This document shows positions 12,462-24,780 of a DNA stretch of 64,000 nt, one piece after another. The DNA lies in assembly GCA_019321725.1 (NCBI GenBank), contig CM033111.1, positions 1,798,001 through 1,862,000 of the forward strand. The letters run 5' to 3'. Positions within the stretch are counted from its first letter, which is position 1. Each line of letters begins with the position of its first letter. The stretch is from Paulownia fortunei (taxonomy: Eukaryota > Streptophyta > Magnoliopsida > Lamiales > Paulowniaceae). Both the position numbers and the translations under genes were made by a program. The notes beneath the pieces are model-generated. The model had not been told where the DNA came from. It worked only from the letters and a program-made list of their open reading frames with translations, and ran no database searches.

Positions 12462-14857
12462 TGGCGAAAAACAGAGCATGATGTCCTTCACTTGCTAATA
12501 GAAAAAGGTTTGCCCTTCTCTTTCAAATGGAAGCTTCTGAAATCAGAAACAAAGTCATTTTGAAAACACATCTGCATTGTATTGCAAGAAAATTTGATTA
12601 AACATGCTCAAGGAATAAATACTTTCTTTAGAGAAATTTTGTCACCTGGAATAAATATATCATAATTTGCCATTTTAATTTTAGGTCCTGAAGACTTTTA
12701 CATCCATTACAGATAACATAGTGACTTCCATTGCATGTTCAATGTCTAAATAAAGGGAACACAAATTGCACCAGTTGTAGTATTGTAGCAAAGCTCTTAG
12801 ACAAAGTGATCTTTGACAAAACTGTAGTAAACGAAGATGCTTTGCTTAAATCCTATGGGTTTCATACTGTAGTAATTGCTAGCTAGGGCCTTGTTGACTG
12901 AAAAAATTACATAACTGTGAATGGCAGTGGCCAACATGATACTCCCCAGTGAAACTGTAGCAGCCCTTTTCTAGATTCTAGAGCTTCCCCTTCAATTGAT
13001 GTTTATCCAATTATCCAACTGTCAGCTCACTATAATACTGTAAGATCCCATTTTAACTCAGACATAATTTAACCCACTATGAGCATATGCATGCACACAT
13101 TGTTGTTAGATTAATCTGAGTTGATGCTTACAAATTTATATTGTTACTGGATAGAACAATTTTTGTTTTTTGTTTTTTATTTTGCTTGTGCATGTATTAG
13201 GGCATTCTTCTTGTAAACCATTTAGGGGTAATCTATCAGACTATAATGTTATTGACCAACATCGTGTACACATATTTATCTATGCCATCATTGCTTCTGA
13301 TCTTCCACAAAAGGAAAAAAAAAAAGGAGTTAATAGTTCCAGAATAAATGAAATAAAGACATGGTAGAGCTAGAATAAATACCAGTTGTTTTCTACACCA
13401 TCTTATGTGTTCCATCTTCCATGAACTTAGCCTGGAGAAGGTAAATTTGAAGGTCGATTGTCGACCTGTACCTTATTGATCTGGGTTGAGGAATAAGATC
13501 TCCATCCAATTTGATGAATATTAGAGGCGTTTATAGATGCTAGAAAACCAATAGGGCTTCCAGACTGCATGGCTTGTTATGGTTGGAAAAAAGGCCCGCA
13601 AAATATGGGTGATGGAACAATGAAATATGATGATATTAACTTCTCATGAGGCGCAAGTTTTATCTTGCAGTTTGTCTGGGGGTCTGTCTACTGACTATGT
13701 AAATTATAAAGGTCCTGCAAGTTTTTTATATATTTTTATGTCTATGATGAAGTTTGGCAATGCAGATGATTAAGGAATGTAGTTTAGGTGGTGAACTGAC
13801 AAAAAACAGAATAAATGTCTGGAAGAAGCAGAAGTCTGGCTATCCATTTTGTTGCATATACCAATATCTAGTGTTTGATGATTTTTCAAGATGAATTTTA
13901 GTTATTAGAGAATTCTTGCCTCTCCTTTTTGAGATTTTTTGTGGAAAATCTAGAATTTTATCTTAAACTCAAAAACTACAATGCAATTGCCTAGTTTAGG
14001 ACCTGTGAGTCAATAAATTCCCTCAAGCCACAAAAATAAAATCGACTCAATACTCGCAACTCTAATGGAGATCATCCTAAATGCCATGATTCTAGCAGCC
14101 AGCTTATTCTCATAATGCAGTAATTTATCTCGGTCTAGACTTTCTAAGATATGCTTGCCAAAGTGATATGCAGTATTTCTCATTGTTCTTGTTGTGTTCT
14201 ACATCACTGAATGCTCTTACGTGTCCCCATGTCCTTAGTTCTTCAGTATCACTATTACAATTATTATTATTACTACTATTATTATTCAATGGGTTTAACA
14301 AAAATTCTGTACATAGTATGTTATAAACGAGAAGACCTTTAAGATCAAATGGAGGGAGAAACAAATGCAACTCTCAACATCTCCAAATGCTGGCATAATA
14401 TAAGTTAACTCTAGTCCTCTTAGCATCGTCACTAAGATGTGTGTTGAACCAGAGGATTCCAAGAACCAATCAATGGGAGGGTTGACATTATAACAGTTGC
14501 ATCCGAATTATGGCTGCCATTTCTTCTTGTCTTTTGGATTACTGCAAATTCTAGTGATTCTCATACCATCATAAAAAACAATTTCATTTATCATTGATAT
14601 AGGATGAATGTTAAGCGTGATACCTGGGTTCTTTTAGGAGACTGATATGTTGTGTCTTCTATCACCACCCCAAAGCTACATTTATTTATGCCCTTTCCTG
14701 TAAAGGTCAACAGTTCATATCCTGGACAGCTCGTGCTAAAATATCCGACGTCTCTGTGTGGGAGGAGACACTTTTGACATATCTTGCTATCCTTTCACAT
14801 AAATGAAGTGTACATGGCTCATTACAACAATATTCTTTTCTCCATATATTCTGTGTC

Positions 14858-14861
<4 letters not shown>

Positions 14862-14898
<37 letters not shown>
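14862..14898. repeat. (TC)n microsatellite
   Basis: An uninterrupted run of about 18 TC units in the spacer upstream of WAT1 copy 2. It is the complement type of the (GA)n tract found at that gene's start codon. Confidence 0.95.
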
Positions 14899-14901
<3 letters not shown>

Positions 14902-16790
14902 GCACTAGTTCACGCTCACGCAAGACTACATTTTCGTTGACAATATCCATTGAATCTCATATTTAATTTAGTCGTACATAGCTTGTTTTACTTGTTATAA
15001 TGATTATTTTTGCTGGTAGCTCACTTATGGCTGCAGAATGGAAGAAGTCAAAAGGGCCCTGTGACAAGCACAGAGAGATTGCCTGAACATGGGGGTCATG
15101 ACCCTCTTGAAAATTCTAGTTTGTACAGTTGGGATTCAAATCCTGTATCTTATTGTTAATTGCCACACAACCTAATATGCCAGCAGAAAGCAGCTACCCT
15201 ACCAGGCAATAACTACCGCTGATGAATATACATTCTTCTTTCTGTGCAAAGATTTTACATTTAGGTTGTCATTGCTTTCAGGAGTACCTGTCACTGTAAA
15301 ATGTGCGTAAAGATTGTTGGTGAAGGCAAGCCTGATATATACATATTCACCCCCCGAAACTTATATTATTAAATGGGATTTCATAGTTGTTCGACTGTTT
15401 CCAACAATTTGTTTTCAGAATTTTTTCATTATTTATTTATTTTTATAAAATTTATTACCGCAAGAAGAAATGTGAGATGGATATTCTCGTCAACTTGTAC
15501 TCTAGTTTGCAAGAGATTTGTCGGGCTGCAAATTGTGGTGAATGTTATACTGAGAAGAATTCTTGAGGGAGACCAGAGACTTGGTTCTTGTCATGTGATT
15601 ATCCTTTCTTGATCATGAAAATTGCTTAAACTTGTGGCTTCTCTATAAGAAAGGGATTGGATGAATTTTTTTTGTTAAGTAAATAATTATGCATTAACCT
15701 AAGAAGCAAAGTATAGTTGGGGCGGGTCTAATAAATACAGGTATGCATCTCACTAAATATTTATAAATAAACATACACACAAACACGTACTTGTATGCTT
15801 GTATGTGAATGTGTGGTGAGATATTCATGAAATGCACATCATCGGGTGTAACATTTCTAATCAAGTGTAACATTTATATTATTAGTTAGGTTCTAAAAAT
15901 GAGTGTCCTACACAATTTAAAGTAAGTTTAGACTAAATTTCAAATTGATAAGTACTTTAGCATAAGATCATGTCAAATGAGTTACAAATTGATAAGTACC
16001 TTAGCACTGCTCATCAATAATTCATCAATTCCTTGTATATTAGTGATAAAAAAATATCGAGTTGAGACCAAGGCTTAGATCACCAAACAAATTGACAAGA
16101 ATCCACGAGCCTGATGGGTCGCCAAAGACGTGATTACCGCTATGACGCACGAATGGGAATGGTCGCAAGAGCCAATTCTGCTGATGCAAAACTAAAGGAC
16201 ACAACGCATATGATTAAAATTAATCACTGCCTAAGTTTAGAATAAACTACTGTTTACCAACCTTAGTATGCATCAAATTACCAATCAATGGGCTGCAAAA
16301 AATTTCCCGATTGCGTAATTAATTAGTGATGATACTGGAAGAATCAAAAACTGTAGGAGTTGGAAGTTTAGTGAGGCATATATACGTAATTAGAGGGGCC
16401 CTAGAAATGATTAATTATGGTTCTTGGTAGGGCCTTAATTGATATCAACCACGAAGAGAAAAATCAGATTCTAACACTAACATAATACCAAACCTAATTT
16501 AGTAGGATCAATTAAATTTAATCCACAAGGGACAAGTAATAGGAGAACATGTGCACAAGTTTTTCCAAAGAACTGGACCATGTAAAGGAAATATATAACT
16601 AAAGTATAAACAATCCATGATTTATGGTCTTCCCTAGCTATGCATGGGACACCACCCGAGTTGCTCATTCCCCTCTAAGTAGCTTCACACTTCCATGAAG
16701 GGTTAGGCTCCATTTTTCTTCTCTCTCCTCCTATTTGAAAATAGGAAGTTCTCACTAATAAATTGATCAAGAAAAGAAAGTGAATTAAAC

Positions 16791-16815
16791 GAGAGAGAGA
16801 GAGAGAGAGAGAGAG
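16791..16815 (+). repeat. (GA)n tract abutting the WAT1 copy 2 start codon
   Basis: About twelve GA units end at the base before the proposed ATG, so they would form the last part of the 5' UTR. Purine-rich GA repeats are known binding sites of plant BASIC PENTACYSTEINE factors; a regulatory role here is inference. Confidence 0.9.
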
Positions 16816-18180
16816 ATGAGAGAGATGGGTGGTGACGTCAAGGCGGCGTTAAGAGAGGTGGTGCCCTGCGCCGCCATGGTGTTGGTGGAGGGTTGCATTA
16901 TAGGACTGACTATAATGGCTAGCACCGCCATGGCTAGAGGGATGAGCCCTTTTGTGTTTGTGGTGTATACCAATGCTCTTGGATCAATCATTCTACTCCC
17001 TTATTCCTTCTTGTACGACAGGGATAGGTAAACATGCATGAAATTACTAAAGGAATATATGCATGTTTATACACCTTCAAGTTCTAAGCAATTAGTCCAA
17101 GGAAATTAATGTTATTATTTCTGTAATTTTCAGATCAGAAGAGCCATTATTGACCTTACCTTTTCTCCTGCGAGTCTTCTTCCTTGGTCTGATAGGGTTA
17201 GTTTTCTCTCTCCCTCAAGATTTCAGAAGCGTTTTTTATGAATATCTTTGATGATTAATGGTATTTAAGGTAACTGGTGTGATTTGCAGGGTGACCATAG
17301 CTCAGAACCTTGCATTTCTTGGTCTAAGTTACAGCTCTCCCATTGTTGCATGTGGCATGGCCAACCAGATTCCTGCTTTGTCTTTCATTCTGGGAATCAT
17401 CCTCAGGTTCTTCTCAGACATTCTGAATCTCGATTTCTAAATTTTTAAAAGTTCAAACACAAATTTGTACTGTTTCTTAGCACCCCACTTGCACCAAATC
17501 TAGCCCATAAGGATACAAAAGTTGAAAGGGATGATTTTGTGGTTGGTATAATATGAGGAATGTGAATATACTGAGATTTTTTCTAATTAGTTTTATTATT
17601 TGAATATCTTGGAACCACAAGGCTGGAATCAATTATGATCTTCCAAAGTGTGTAGGCCACACTTTCTTGGAGGGGCACATTGGAAACCAATGGTATCTAG
17701 GGGTATCTTGGTTGGCCTGCTTTTTTAATAATTCATTCATATGTGGGAGCTCAACTGTTAGACTCATTGGTTTGTAGTCCCTTTCACTTTGCTTGCTTCA
17801 CTCAACTTGAAGTTAATTGAATTCTGTGATGTCGACTTTTGGTGGATAATAGTAAAAATTTTCTTTTTTTGGAGAATTGACCCTTAGTTAGTACCCCTAT
17901 TAATGTTGTCACAATATTTTTACTTATTCAATGCAACTTGTTGCAATTTTATTATTTTTCTGTAGAGAACTAGACATATAGATCTATATGAACGAGATGA
18001 AGTAACATAGTTTTTGTGAGGATCACATCTAAGGGCTACCTAACTTTTATTAATTTATTTGTTTATTTTGCAAGAATTTGGCACTAAAACAAGGTTATAA
18101 AAAACGAACTCCCTTCTCAAGACTCAAATGTAAAAAAATATCATTCATGCAGCATAAGAGGGTTGTTTGGCTACCTTTAA

Positions 18181-18246
<66 letters not shown>

Positions 18247-20194
18247 AACACAAATATGTGTTTTTTTGTTTTTGTTTTTTAATTTAGAGGTTGTTTGGGT
18301 GAACTTATAAGTTGCTTAAAATAACTTACATATATTTTAAAGTGTTTGATAAAAAAATTTAGAAAATGAACTTATAAGTTTACACATCTTATAAACTATT
18401 ATAAGGTTAAAATTTTAGTAAACTCTTTTAATTTTAATTATTTTAATTACAAAATTGATATTATTAACATATTATGAGATTCATCATTTTATTTTATCAA
18501 ACATTTTAAGAACTTTTTTTTAAAATAATATTTAACATCTTATAAGTTCCACAATCATCTTATAAAATAAGTTTATTCAAAGACCCTCTTAATATAAGAA
18601 ACATATAATATATTAGATCTTAAAAAGCAAATTTCATTTTGTTTAGATAATAGTATTTCTAAGATGTTTTTATTTAGTTGGTAAGGCTGTCTTGTCAATT
18701 TTTTTGTGCATATCCTCACATAAGAACAAGATTATTCAAATTCAAATAAATAAAGTTGTAAGTTCTCGTAACGACACTTTGCTATGGTTTCAGGACAACA
18801 AGATTTGATTGGAGCAGCTCAGGTAGCCGAGCAAGATTAATTGGCACCTTCATATCTTTTATGGGAGCAATTTCTCTCACTCTCTTCAAAGGCCCTACCA
18901 TTAGAAACCACTCTTCTCCCTCACTAGCCTCTCAGGCAGCGGCGCCGCCACGGCTACTAGTCTTTACTTCAACACATGAAAATTGGGCTCTTGGCTGCAT
19001 TTTATTTGCAGCTTCTTCACTTACTCTAGCCATCTGGAACGTTGTCCAGGTATACAATACAAACTTGTAAACATATGTATGTGCATTTGTTTTGTACTTC
19101 AACTTAACGATATAATTTCAAAAATACTGAAATTTTGCATTACTTGTGCTGTTACTTACTCTTTTGAGTCAGGTTGGAACTGTCAAAATATGCCCACAAA
19201 TTATGAAAATAGTCTCTTTTTATAGCTTATTTGGGACCATCCAATCAGCTGCACTTGCTGTCTTCTTAGAAAGAGATCCTAGTGCATGGAGACTGGAGCT
19301 TAACTTTGAACTCTTGGTCATCATTCTAACAGTAAGATTATCAAATTTTAAACTTCATTATCACATTAATATATACTCCCTCTTTTCCAAATTTGTCACC
19401 CTCACTTCTTTCTTGGGATGTCTTCCTAATATGGATTTATTTTCCTCGAAATTGCCATCTTATGATGTCACATTTCTTGTACGTGTAAAAGTAAAAATGT
19501 CATCTAAAATTCTATATCGAATCAAATTGTACCCAAAATTTTGGTACAGAGGGAATATAGAATATGACATCTTGAAAAATAGAAAGAAAAAAGAACATCA
19601 GATTATGTATTCAAATCAAGCTGATCTGTGTGTGTGTGTGTGTGTGTGTGCATAGGCAATTTTCAGCAGTCTGATCCGTAGCAGTGTTCAGATATGGTGC
19701 ACACGATTGAAGGGCCTTTATTTCGTACCCATATTCAAGCCATTTGGAATCCCCTATGCAAGCACCTTCGGCTGCTTGCTCTTTGCAGATACTTTCCATT
19801 ATGGAAGGTACGTTTCTCGTTTCTCCACTATATTCTACACTTATTGACCCGTTTATGCAAATAACTGCAGCAATTGATGATGCGCTTTATACTGTGATCA
19901 TCTAAAGAAAAAAAATCGTAAAAATAATTGAAAAAATAAACACGATTTAATGGACATAATTTCACAAGGATGATATAATTTTTCACTCTCATGTAATCTT
20001 TGCATGTACTCATCCAATTAATTGAAATATACATGTGTAGCATGATGGGAGCATTCGTCTGTGGAGTGGGCTACTACACCGTCCTGTGGGGACAAATTAA
20101 AGACGAAGAGATGCATAAGTTAGATCATAGCTGGGGCAAGAATTCTTCCATGGATGAGAAGGTTCCTCTTCTGCAAGAAGACTCTCAAGTATGA
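16816..20194 (+). CDS. WAT1-related protein (EamA transporter), tandem copy 2
   Basis: Seven exons are 16816-17027, 17134-17196, 17290-17406, 18794-19049, 19173-19331, 19656-19807 and 20041-20194, all GT-AG, giving 1,113 bp and 370 aa. Exons 5 and 6 have exactly the lengths of those in copy 1 (159 and 152 bp) and the intron phases agree throughout, so the two genes arose by tandem duplication. Visible landmarks: VLVEGCIIGLTIMASTAMA in helix 1, FVFVVYTNALGSIILLPYSF, then LGLSYSSPIVACGMANQIPA and SLTLFKGPT in repeat 1, and YFVPIFKPFGIPYASTFGC in repeat 2. In copy 1 the equivalent of the last segment is PLFVSMFHPLGIVIAA, so the copies have diverged in the second EamA repeat and may differ in cargo. 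A second in-frame ATG at 16825 could also serve. Introns 3 and 5 contain MITEs. Confidence 0.93.
18180..18244. repeat. (AT)n microsatellite in intron 3 of WAT1 copy 2
   Basis: About 65 bp of alternating A and T with a single phase slip near 18204. It lies just 5' of the hAT-type MITE. Confidence 0.95.
18287..18588. mobile_element. hAT-type MITE in intron 3 of WAT1 copy 2
   Basis: The left end reads GAGGTTGTTTGGGTGAACTT and the right end, reverse-complemented, GAGGGTCTTTGAATAAACTT; both continue into further inverted TTATAAG-type sequence. The flanking 8 bp are TTAATTTA (18279-18286) and TTAATATA (18589-18596), 7 of 8 identical, as expected of a hAT target-site duplication. The 302-bp element has no coding capacity. 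Its ends resemble a MITE family widespread in dicots. Confidence 0.75.
19376..19555. mobile_element. Stowaway-type (Tc1/mariner) MITE in intron 5 of WAT1 copy 2
   Basis: The element starts CTCCCTCTTTTCCAAATTTG and its right end, reverse-complemented, starts TTCCCTCTGTACCAAAATTT. TA dinucleotides flank both ends (19374-19375 and 19556-19557). The 180-bp size, TA duplication and CTCCCTC terminus are the hallmarks of Stowaway elements. It has no coding potential. Confidence 0.75.
19627..19650 (+). repeat. (TG)12 tract at the 3' end of intron 5, WAT1 copy 2
   Basis: Twelve TG units end 5 bases before the exon 6 boundary (CATAG then exon at 19656). They occupy the place where a polypyrimidine tract is normally found. 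Confidence 0.9.
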
Positions 20195-20866
20195 GATCAT
20201 CAAAAAGCTTAATTGTGATTAATTAGGAAAAGAAAATGTATTAATCACCAGCTGCAAGGATGAATTTTCTTGGTCCTGGATTTCTTTGTGAATAAGAGTT
20301 CACACGAAGAATTTGGTTGTACATAGATTTGGAAGGGTTTTGTTTTTTTAAGACCCTCCACCTGAATATAAATGAAATCTTGTAGTTTGTGTATAATATG
20401 CACATATATGGATATCGTTGTGGATGATTGGTCTAGACATGGTCACATCCAACCATAAGTTGTATATAAAGGTGGATTAGTACTGTGAGTTATTAGTTAT
20501 TTTGTTTTACTTTTCTTTTTGGTCTTATGTAATTGTGTTGATGTGTAATGAGTGAAGAAAATTTTCAAGATAAGGTGAAAAAAAAAAATAGTGAGACCTT
20601 CGGCCTTTGCACTGCTTCTTTTGTTGCCTATTTAGGGAAGGATTGGGCCAGTGCATAATATTCAATTGATTTTCAGCCTTTGGAGTTTGGACAATTCTTA
20701 TAAGCAAGCAAGATTGTCTATTTGCCCTCAATTATTTAATTAAAAAAAAAAAAGAGAATACAAGAATAACAAAATTTGATATTTAATTTACCTTAAATGT
20801 TTGTTAGGGAGTACTTGACATCTGACAAGACATCCTCATGAGTTGAAAGTTTTATGGTATATTAAT

Positions 20867-20974
20867 TAATAAATAGGACTATTAATAATTTTCTCTTTGG
20901 GAGTGGCAGCCACTGCTTTTTCAGTAATAAATAGGACTACTAATAATTTTCTCGTGGCAGCCACTACTTTTTTA
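20867..20974. repeat. Tandem duplication, two ~50-bp units
   Basis: Both units begin TAATAAATAGGACTA and contain GTGGCAGCCACT; the second lacks about 6 bp in the middle. GTGGCAGCCAC in each unit is itself an imperfect palindrome. Confidence 0.8.
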
Positions 20975-21742
20975 TTTATTTTTAAATTTAATTTAATATT
21001 TTATATCATATTTTATATTATATATACATATCAAGTGTAAAATATATTTTATTAAATATGTCTTATATTCTATTTTGTATATGCATGCCAAGTATATAAT
21101 AATATTTTTTAAATAAATCTTGACATAAATTTTATACAAAATAATAAAATTTAAAATAAGACATCAAATCAAAAGAAAAGATTTTAGCTACCTTTTAAAT
21201 TTATATTAATAAATTTATTAAGTAAACAACAAATGACAGCTCGATATTATGTTATTAGTTATGATCTTTTAATATTAATTATCTTGGCATGATGAGTAGA
21301 GGGGTGAGATGCAACTGCTATCTATTTTTTGATTTGAAAATAAGTAAATACAAGAGAAGGTCAAACTTGAATTCGATGTCATATATAAGATACGAGGTTA
21401 ATACCACCATAAGGCTACGGATTTCTCATATAAAAAAAATAAAAAAATGGCACACTCACTCATTGTGTTTGTGTCTTTCTCAAAGTTTATATTTATTGTG
21501 GTAAATAACACTCCACTTACATCGTTACAGAATTTTTTTTTTTGTACATGTAAAAGAAGTGAAATTCTTTGTGTTATTTCCCCTTGTTTTGTTTGAGCTT
21601 TAGTTTCTTTTTTCCTGTATAGTGATCTGATTTCCATTTCATGACATTAGGCACTTGTTATTTATAATTAAGTTTGTACTATAAAGGCTTGCGTCTTTTA
21701 ACTTCAAATCTTATATTGACAAACCAACACTCCTTATTATAC

Positions 21743-21990
21743 GAAAGTATGTATTAGATAAATTCCGCTTCCGTATAATAGACCCGCTAATCATACAGAA
21801 AATTAAATCACACTAGACAAGTCCGATGCGACGGACAAAAATCGAATAGTGCAGGAGATTCAAATTTTCAAAAGTATGCATTGGATAAACTCCGTTTCCT
21901 TGCAACAACCCATAAATTATATGAAAGGATAAGTCACACTCAACAAATCCAGTGAGACGAATAAAAATTAAATGGTAAAAGATATTCAAA
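21743..21990. repeat. Diverged tandem repeat, two ~125-bp units
   Basis: Unit 1 (about 21743-21867) and unit 2 (about 21871-21990) share the order AAGTATG-ATT-GATAAA, CCGCTTCC/CCGTTTCC, CACACTAGACAA/CACACTCAACAA, GACGGACAAAAAT/GACGAATAAAAAT and AGATTCAAAT/AGATATTCAAAT. There is no coding frame. They may be remnants of a SINE or LTR; I cannot assign a family. Confidence 0.6.
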
Positions 21991-23178
21991 TATGAAATTT
22001 TCTATCTAATACCGCTTGAACACGGTTGTGCCAAGTTGGAATACAAGAACCATAAACTGCTACTAAACTTTATGTGGAGTACATGTTCAGAAAGCTGTAG
22101 GGTTGCACTTTTAAAAGTAAAATCGTAGAAAATCAGAGGGTTTTAATCTTTTACCCCTTTTGTCATTTTTTTTCTCCCTTGTCGCAATTACAAATTAACA
22201 AATCCTCAGAGAAAGAGAGATCTATCCATAGCATGTATTTATATATAATTAATTATAAGTATATATATATATATAAAATATTTATACGTATGATATGCAG
22301 TATAAAAATGTAATATAAAAATTCAATAAAAATTTGAAACTGCTATAATGTAGTCTCAACAAATTTATAAAAAAAAAATACTTACTATTTCAATGTCATT
22401 TTCTTTGATAAAAAGAAACGAAAAAGAAAAGAGAAGCCATACGAAAGCAGCACACTCATTAAAAAGTACTCCGTGAGCAAAAAGGGACTGCCATTATAAA
22501 AAAATATGCTTTACTTCAAGGGCGATAAGTCCCCATCAGTAATAATATCCATTGACCCCGTGAGTTTTGCTCTGGACACACTACTTAATCTTCTTTGGAT
22601 ACCCAATTCCCCAGTCAAAGCCGTTGAATAGGAGGCAAAAGGAAAGAACTTTAGAGAAAGTGAAAGAATTTTTAAGTAATAATGCTTTGAAGACCATCAA
22701 TGTTAAGGAAGAAACCAGTGCTTCACGTATTCATTTTTGCATTAGTGTTTTAGAACTACAATAGAAGAAACAGTCTGTTGCTACAAAATAAAAATTGGGA
22801 AGAAAACTTACTACAGAGACCTGTCAACAGGGGCATAACTTCAGGGCCAGAAAATTGTGGTTGTGAATGTAGCAACTGCAGCTAAAAACAATGTTCTTGT
22901 ATTCTTAACAAACAAGAATCTTTAAACATGCCTACCATAAACTTTATACAAAATGTAGACCAACTTCATCTTTCTTGCCACTCTGTCACACTCTTTACTA
23001 CATTAATTCTCCTTCCATTTATGTCTACTCTCTCTACCATTACCAAAAGAAAAACAAGAAGTATCTAATCTACATATGAGAACAAACTAAAGTCAGAAAC
23101 AGATAATCTCTTCTCAAATCCCCCTTAAATACCCAAACATAAAGTTTGAAGAGAAAAAATAAATAAATAAATAAAATA

Positions 23179-24663
23179 TCATCTTTTCCCATTGTATTCA
23201 CCTGCCCATCTCTTGATCACATCTAACAAAATCTCATTCCATATATCAATTGGCCCAGGTAAACACCAATGAACACAGTCATTCTGCACACGCTCAGAAA
23301 CCCCATTGGCAAATGGGAAGGGATTCATGTAAGGTCCAGGATGCCCATCAGGCCTCAATAAAGCCAATTCAGTAATATCCAATGCCTCTAATCTTACATT
23401 ACTTCCAAATTCCTTGGCCCTTAATTTTGCTTCTTTCAATTCTTCCACTCCAGTTTTCCTCATTTCTGCATTGATCCCTTCAAGAATTTTCTCACTTTCC
23501 TTGTAAGGCTGAGTCTTGGAGCATGCACCAAACTTATCCCATTCCCCTTCAAAATGTGCAGGTGAAAATGTGGTAAAAAACACAGAAATTGCATTCCCAC
23601 TAGGCCCTTTTCTCTGGATTACTGATTGAAATGTAGTCTTTAATGCCTTACCAAAAACATCATAGAATCCAATTTCAGTGTAGTTTTCACAGTAATGGCA
23701 ACCTAGTAGTGAGTTTCCGTAATAGTAAACTGCAGGATGTAAGTACCAATGCCCCACTGACAAAACAAGCATGTCTATATCCTTCAAATCTGCTGCCCAC
23801 CTCTCATCAACAGAATCCAGATACAGTGTATTGAAGTTCTTCTCAGTTGTTTTCTCAACCCCTTTTACAAGAAAAGGTGACCAATAAATTGAAACATTGA
23901 TATTGTGAGAAGGGAAGTGCCATTTTCTGAACTTGTTGTCTTCTCCATTAGTGTAGAAAAGGTTTGGTTTTGAGGCAGTAGCCATCATGCAAAGCATTGA
24001 TTCAAGTTGATTTCTTGCCAAGGAATCCCCCACAAAGGCTATGTGTTTGTTTTTGAGGAGTTTAAGCAAAGTTTTGGGCTCAAACCTGGGAAGCTCGCAT
24101 TGTTTAGGCTTCCATCTCCAGTGGAGATAATATTTATCAGGCCTGCCAAAAACCATGCAGTTTTGGCCTTGTTTGATTGTGTCACAAGTGGTGCCATTGT
24201 ACAAAGGGCCCAACTTATTTGGCACCCATTCTCCTTGGCTATAGTCGCATGATGTTTGAAGTACGTTATTTTTTCTCAGAACTTCTGCAAAGAACACAAT
24301 GAAATCTTCTTATGATATATATAAAGCATCATAAGTGACAAAAAGTTACAGAATCTTGAAAAACCATATTATATGTCTACATGCTGTCAGTCCCAAAGAA
24401 AAAAAAAAAAAAAAACTTGCCACTTTACTTTTTTTTCTATAGGAAAATTTCAACATACCTTGGGAAGCAGGAGGGGCGTAGGAAGAAGGTGAGATGATAA
24501 TCCGGTTTGTGGAAGGAAAACGATCAGTGGGAGAGAAAGAAAAGGGATTAAAATAAAAGTGAATGAGGACTATCGGGAGGAGGGCATACAAAAGATAAAA
24601 CAATAACTTCTTTAACAAAGATAAATGTGCTTGCTCTTTGAATGGATTATTTGATGATCCCAT
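23179..24663 (-). CDS. TBL-family polysaccharide O-acetyltransferase, AXY4/TBL27-TBL22 type
   Basis: Two exons (24663-24459 and 24284-23179, GT-AG) encode 436 aa. The N-terminus is a type II Golgi signal anchor (basic segment, then LLFYLLYALLPIVLIHFYF at about residues 21-39) and a Pro/Ser stem. The Cys-rich TBL domain follows (CDYSQGEWVP about 81-90, then CDTIKQGQNC), with the GDS motif in HIAFVGDSLARNQ (Gly154-Asp155-Ser156) and the C-terminal DxxH in DCVHWCLPGP (Asp404, His407). These give the Ser-His-Asp triad of PC-esterase acetyltransferases, which acetylate wall polysaccharides in the Golgi lumen. Assignment to the xyloglucan-acetylating AXY4/AXY4L branch rests on length (family members are about 415 aa) and on the neighbours: WAT1-related genes on one side and LSM12/CYCD1 on the other, as around TBL22 and TBL27 in Arabidopsis. 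Residue-level proof of the branch needs a tree. Confidence 0.9.
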
Positions 24664-24749
24664 TTCATCTCATCTTTCTGTTTTCCTTCCGCTCTTTTTG
24701 TCTTCTCAATCTGAGAATTGGGGAAGATGGAGAGACAAATGTTAGTGCT

Positions 24750-24780
<31 letters not shown>

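Larger units (their letters stand above)
12462..16815. other. Spacer between the two WAT1 genes
   Basis: No further gene is seen. The left end is the 3' flank of copy 1 (AATAAA near 12616). A (TC)n tract lies at 14862-14898. A 23-bp direct repeat occurs at 15941-15963 and 15984-16006. A (GA)n tract at 16791-16815 runs directly into the start codon of copy 2. I see no exon-like remnant of a third WAT1 copy. Confidence 0.6.
20195..23178. other. Intergenic between WAT1 copy 2 and the TBL gene (tail to tail)
   Basis: Holds the two facing 3' flanks. No gene is supported. A tandem duplication of about 55 bp lies at 20867-20974 and a second, diverged tandem duplication of about 125 bp at 21743-21990. 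The remainder is AT-rich. Confidence 0.6.
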
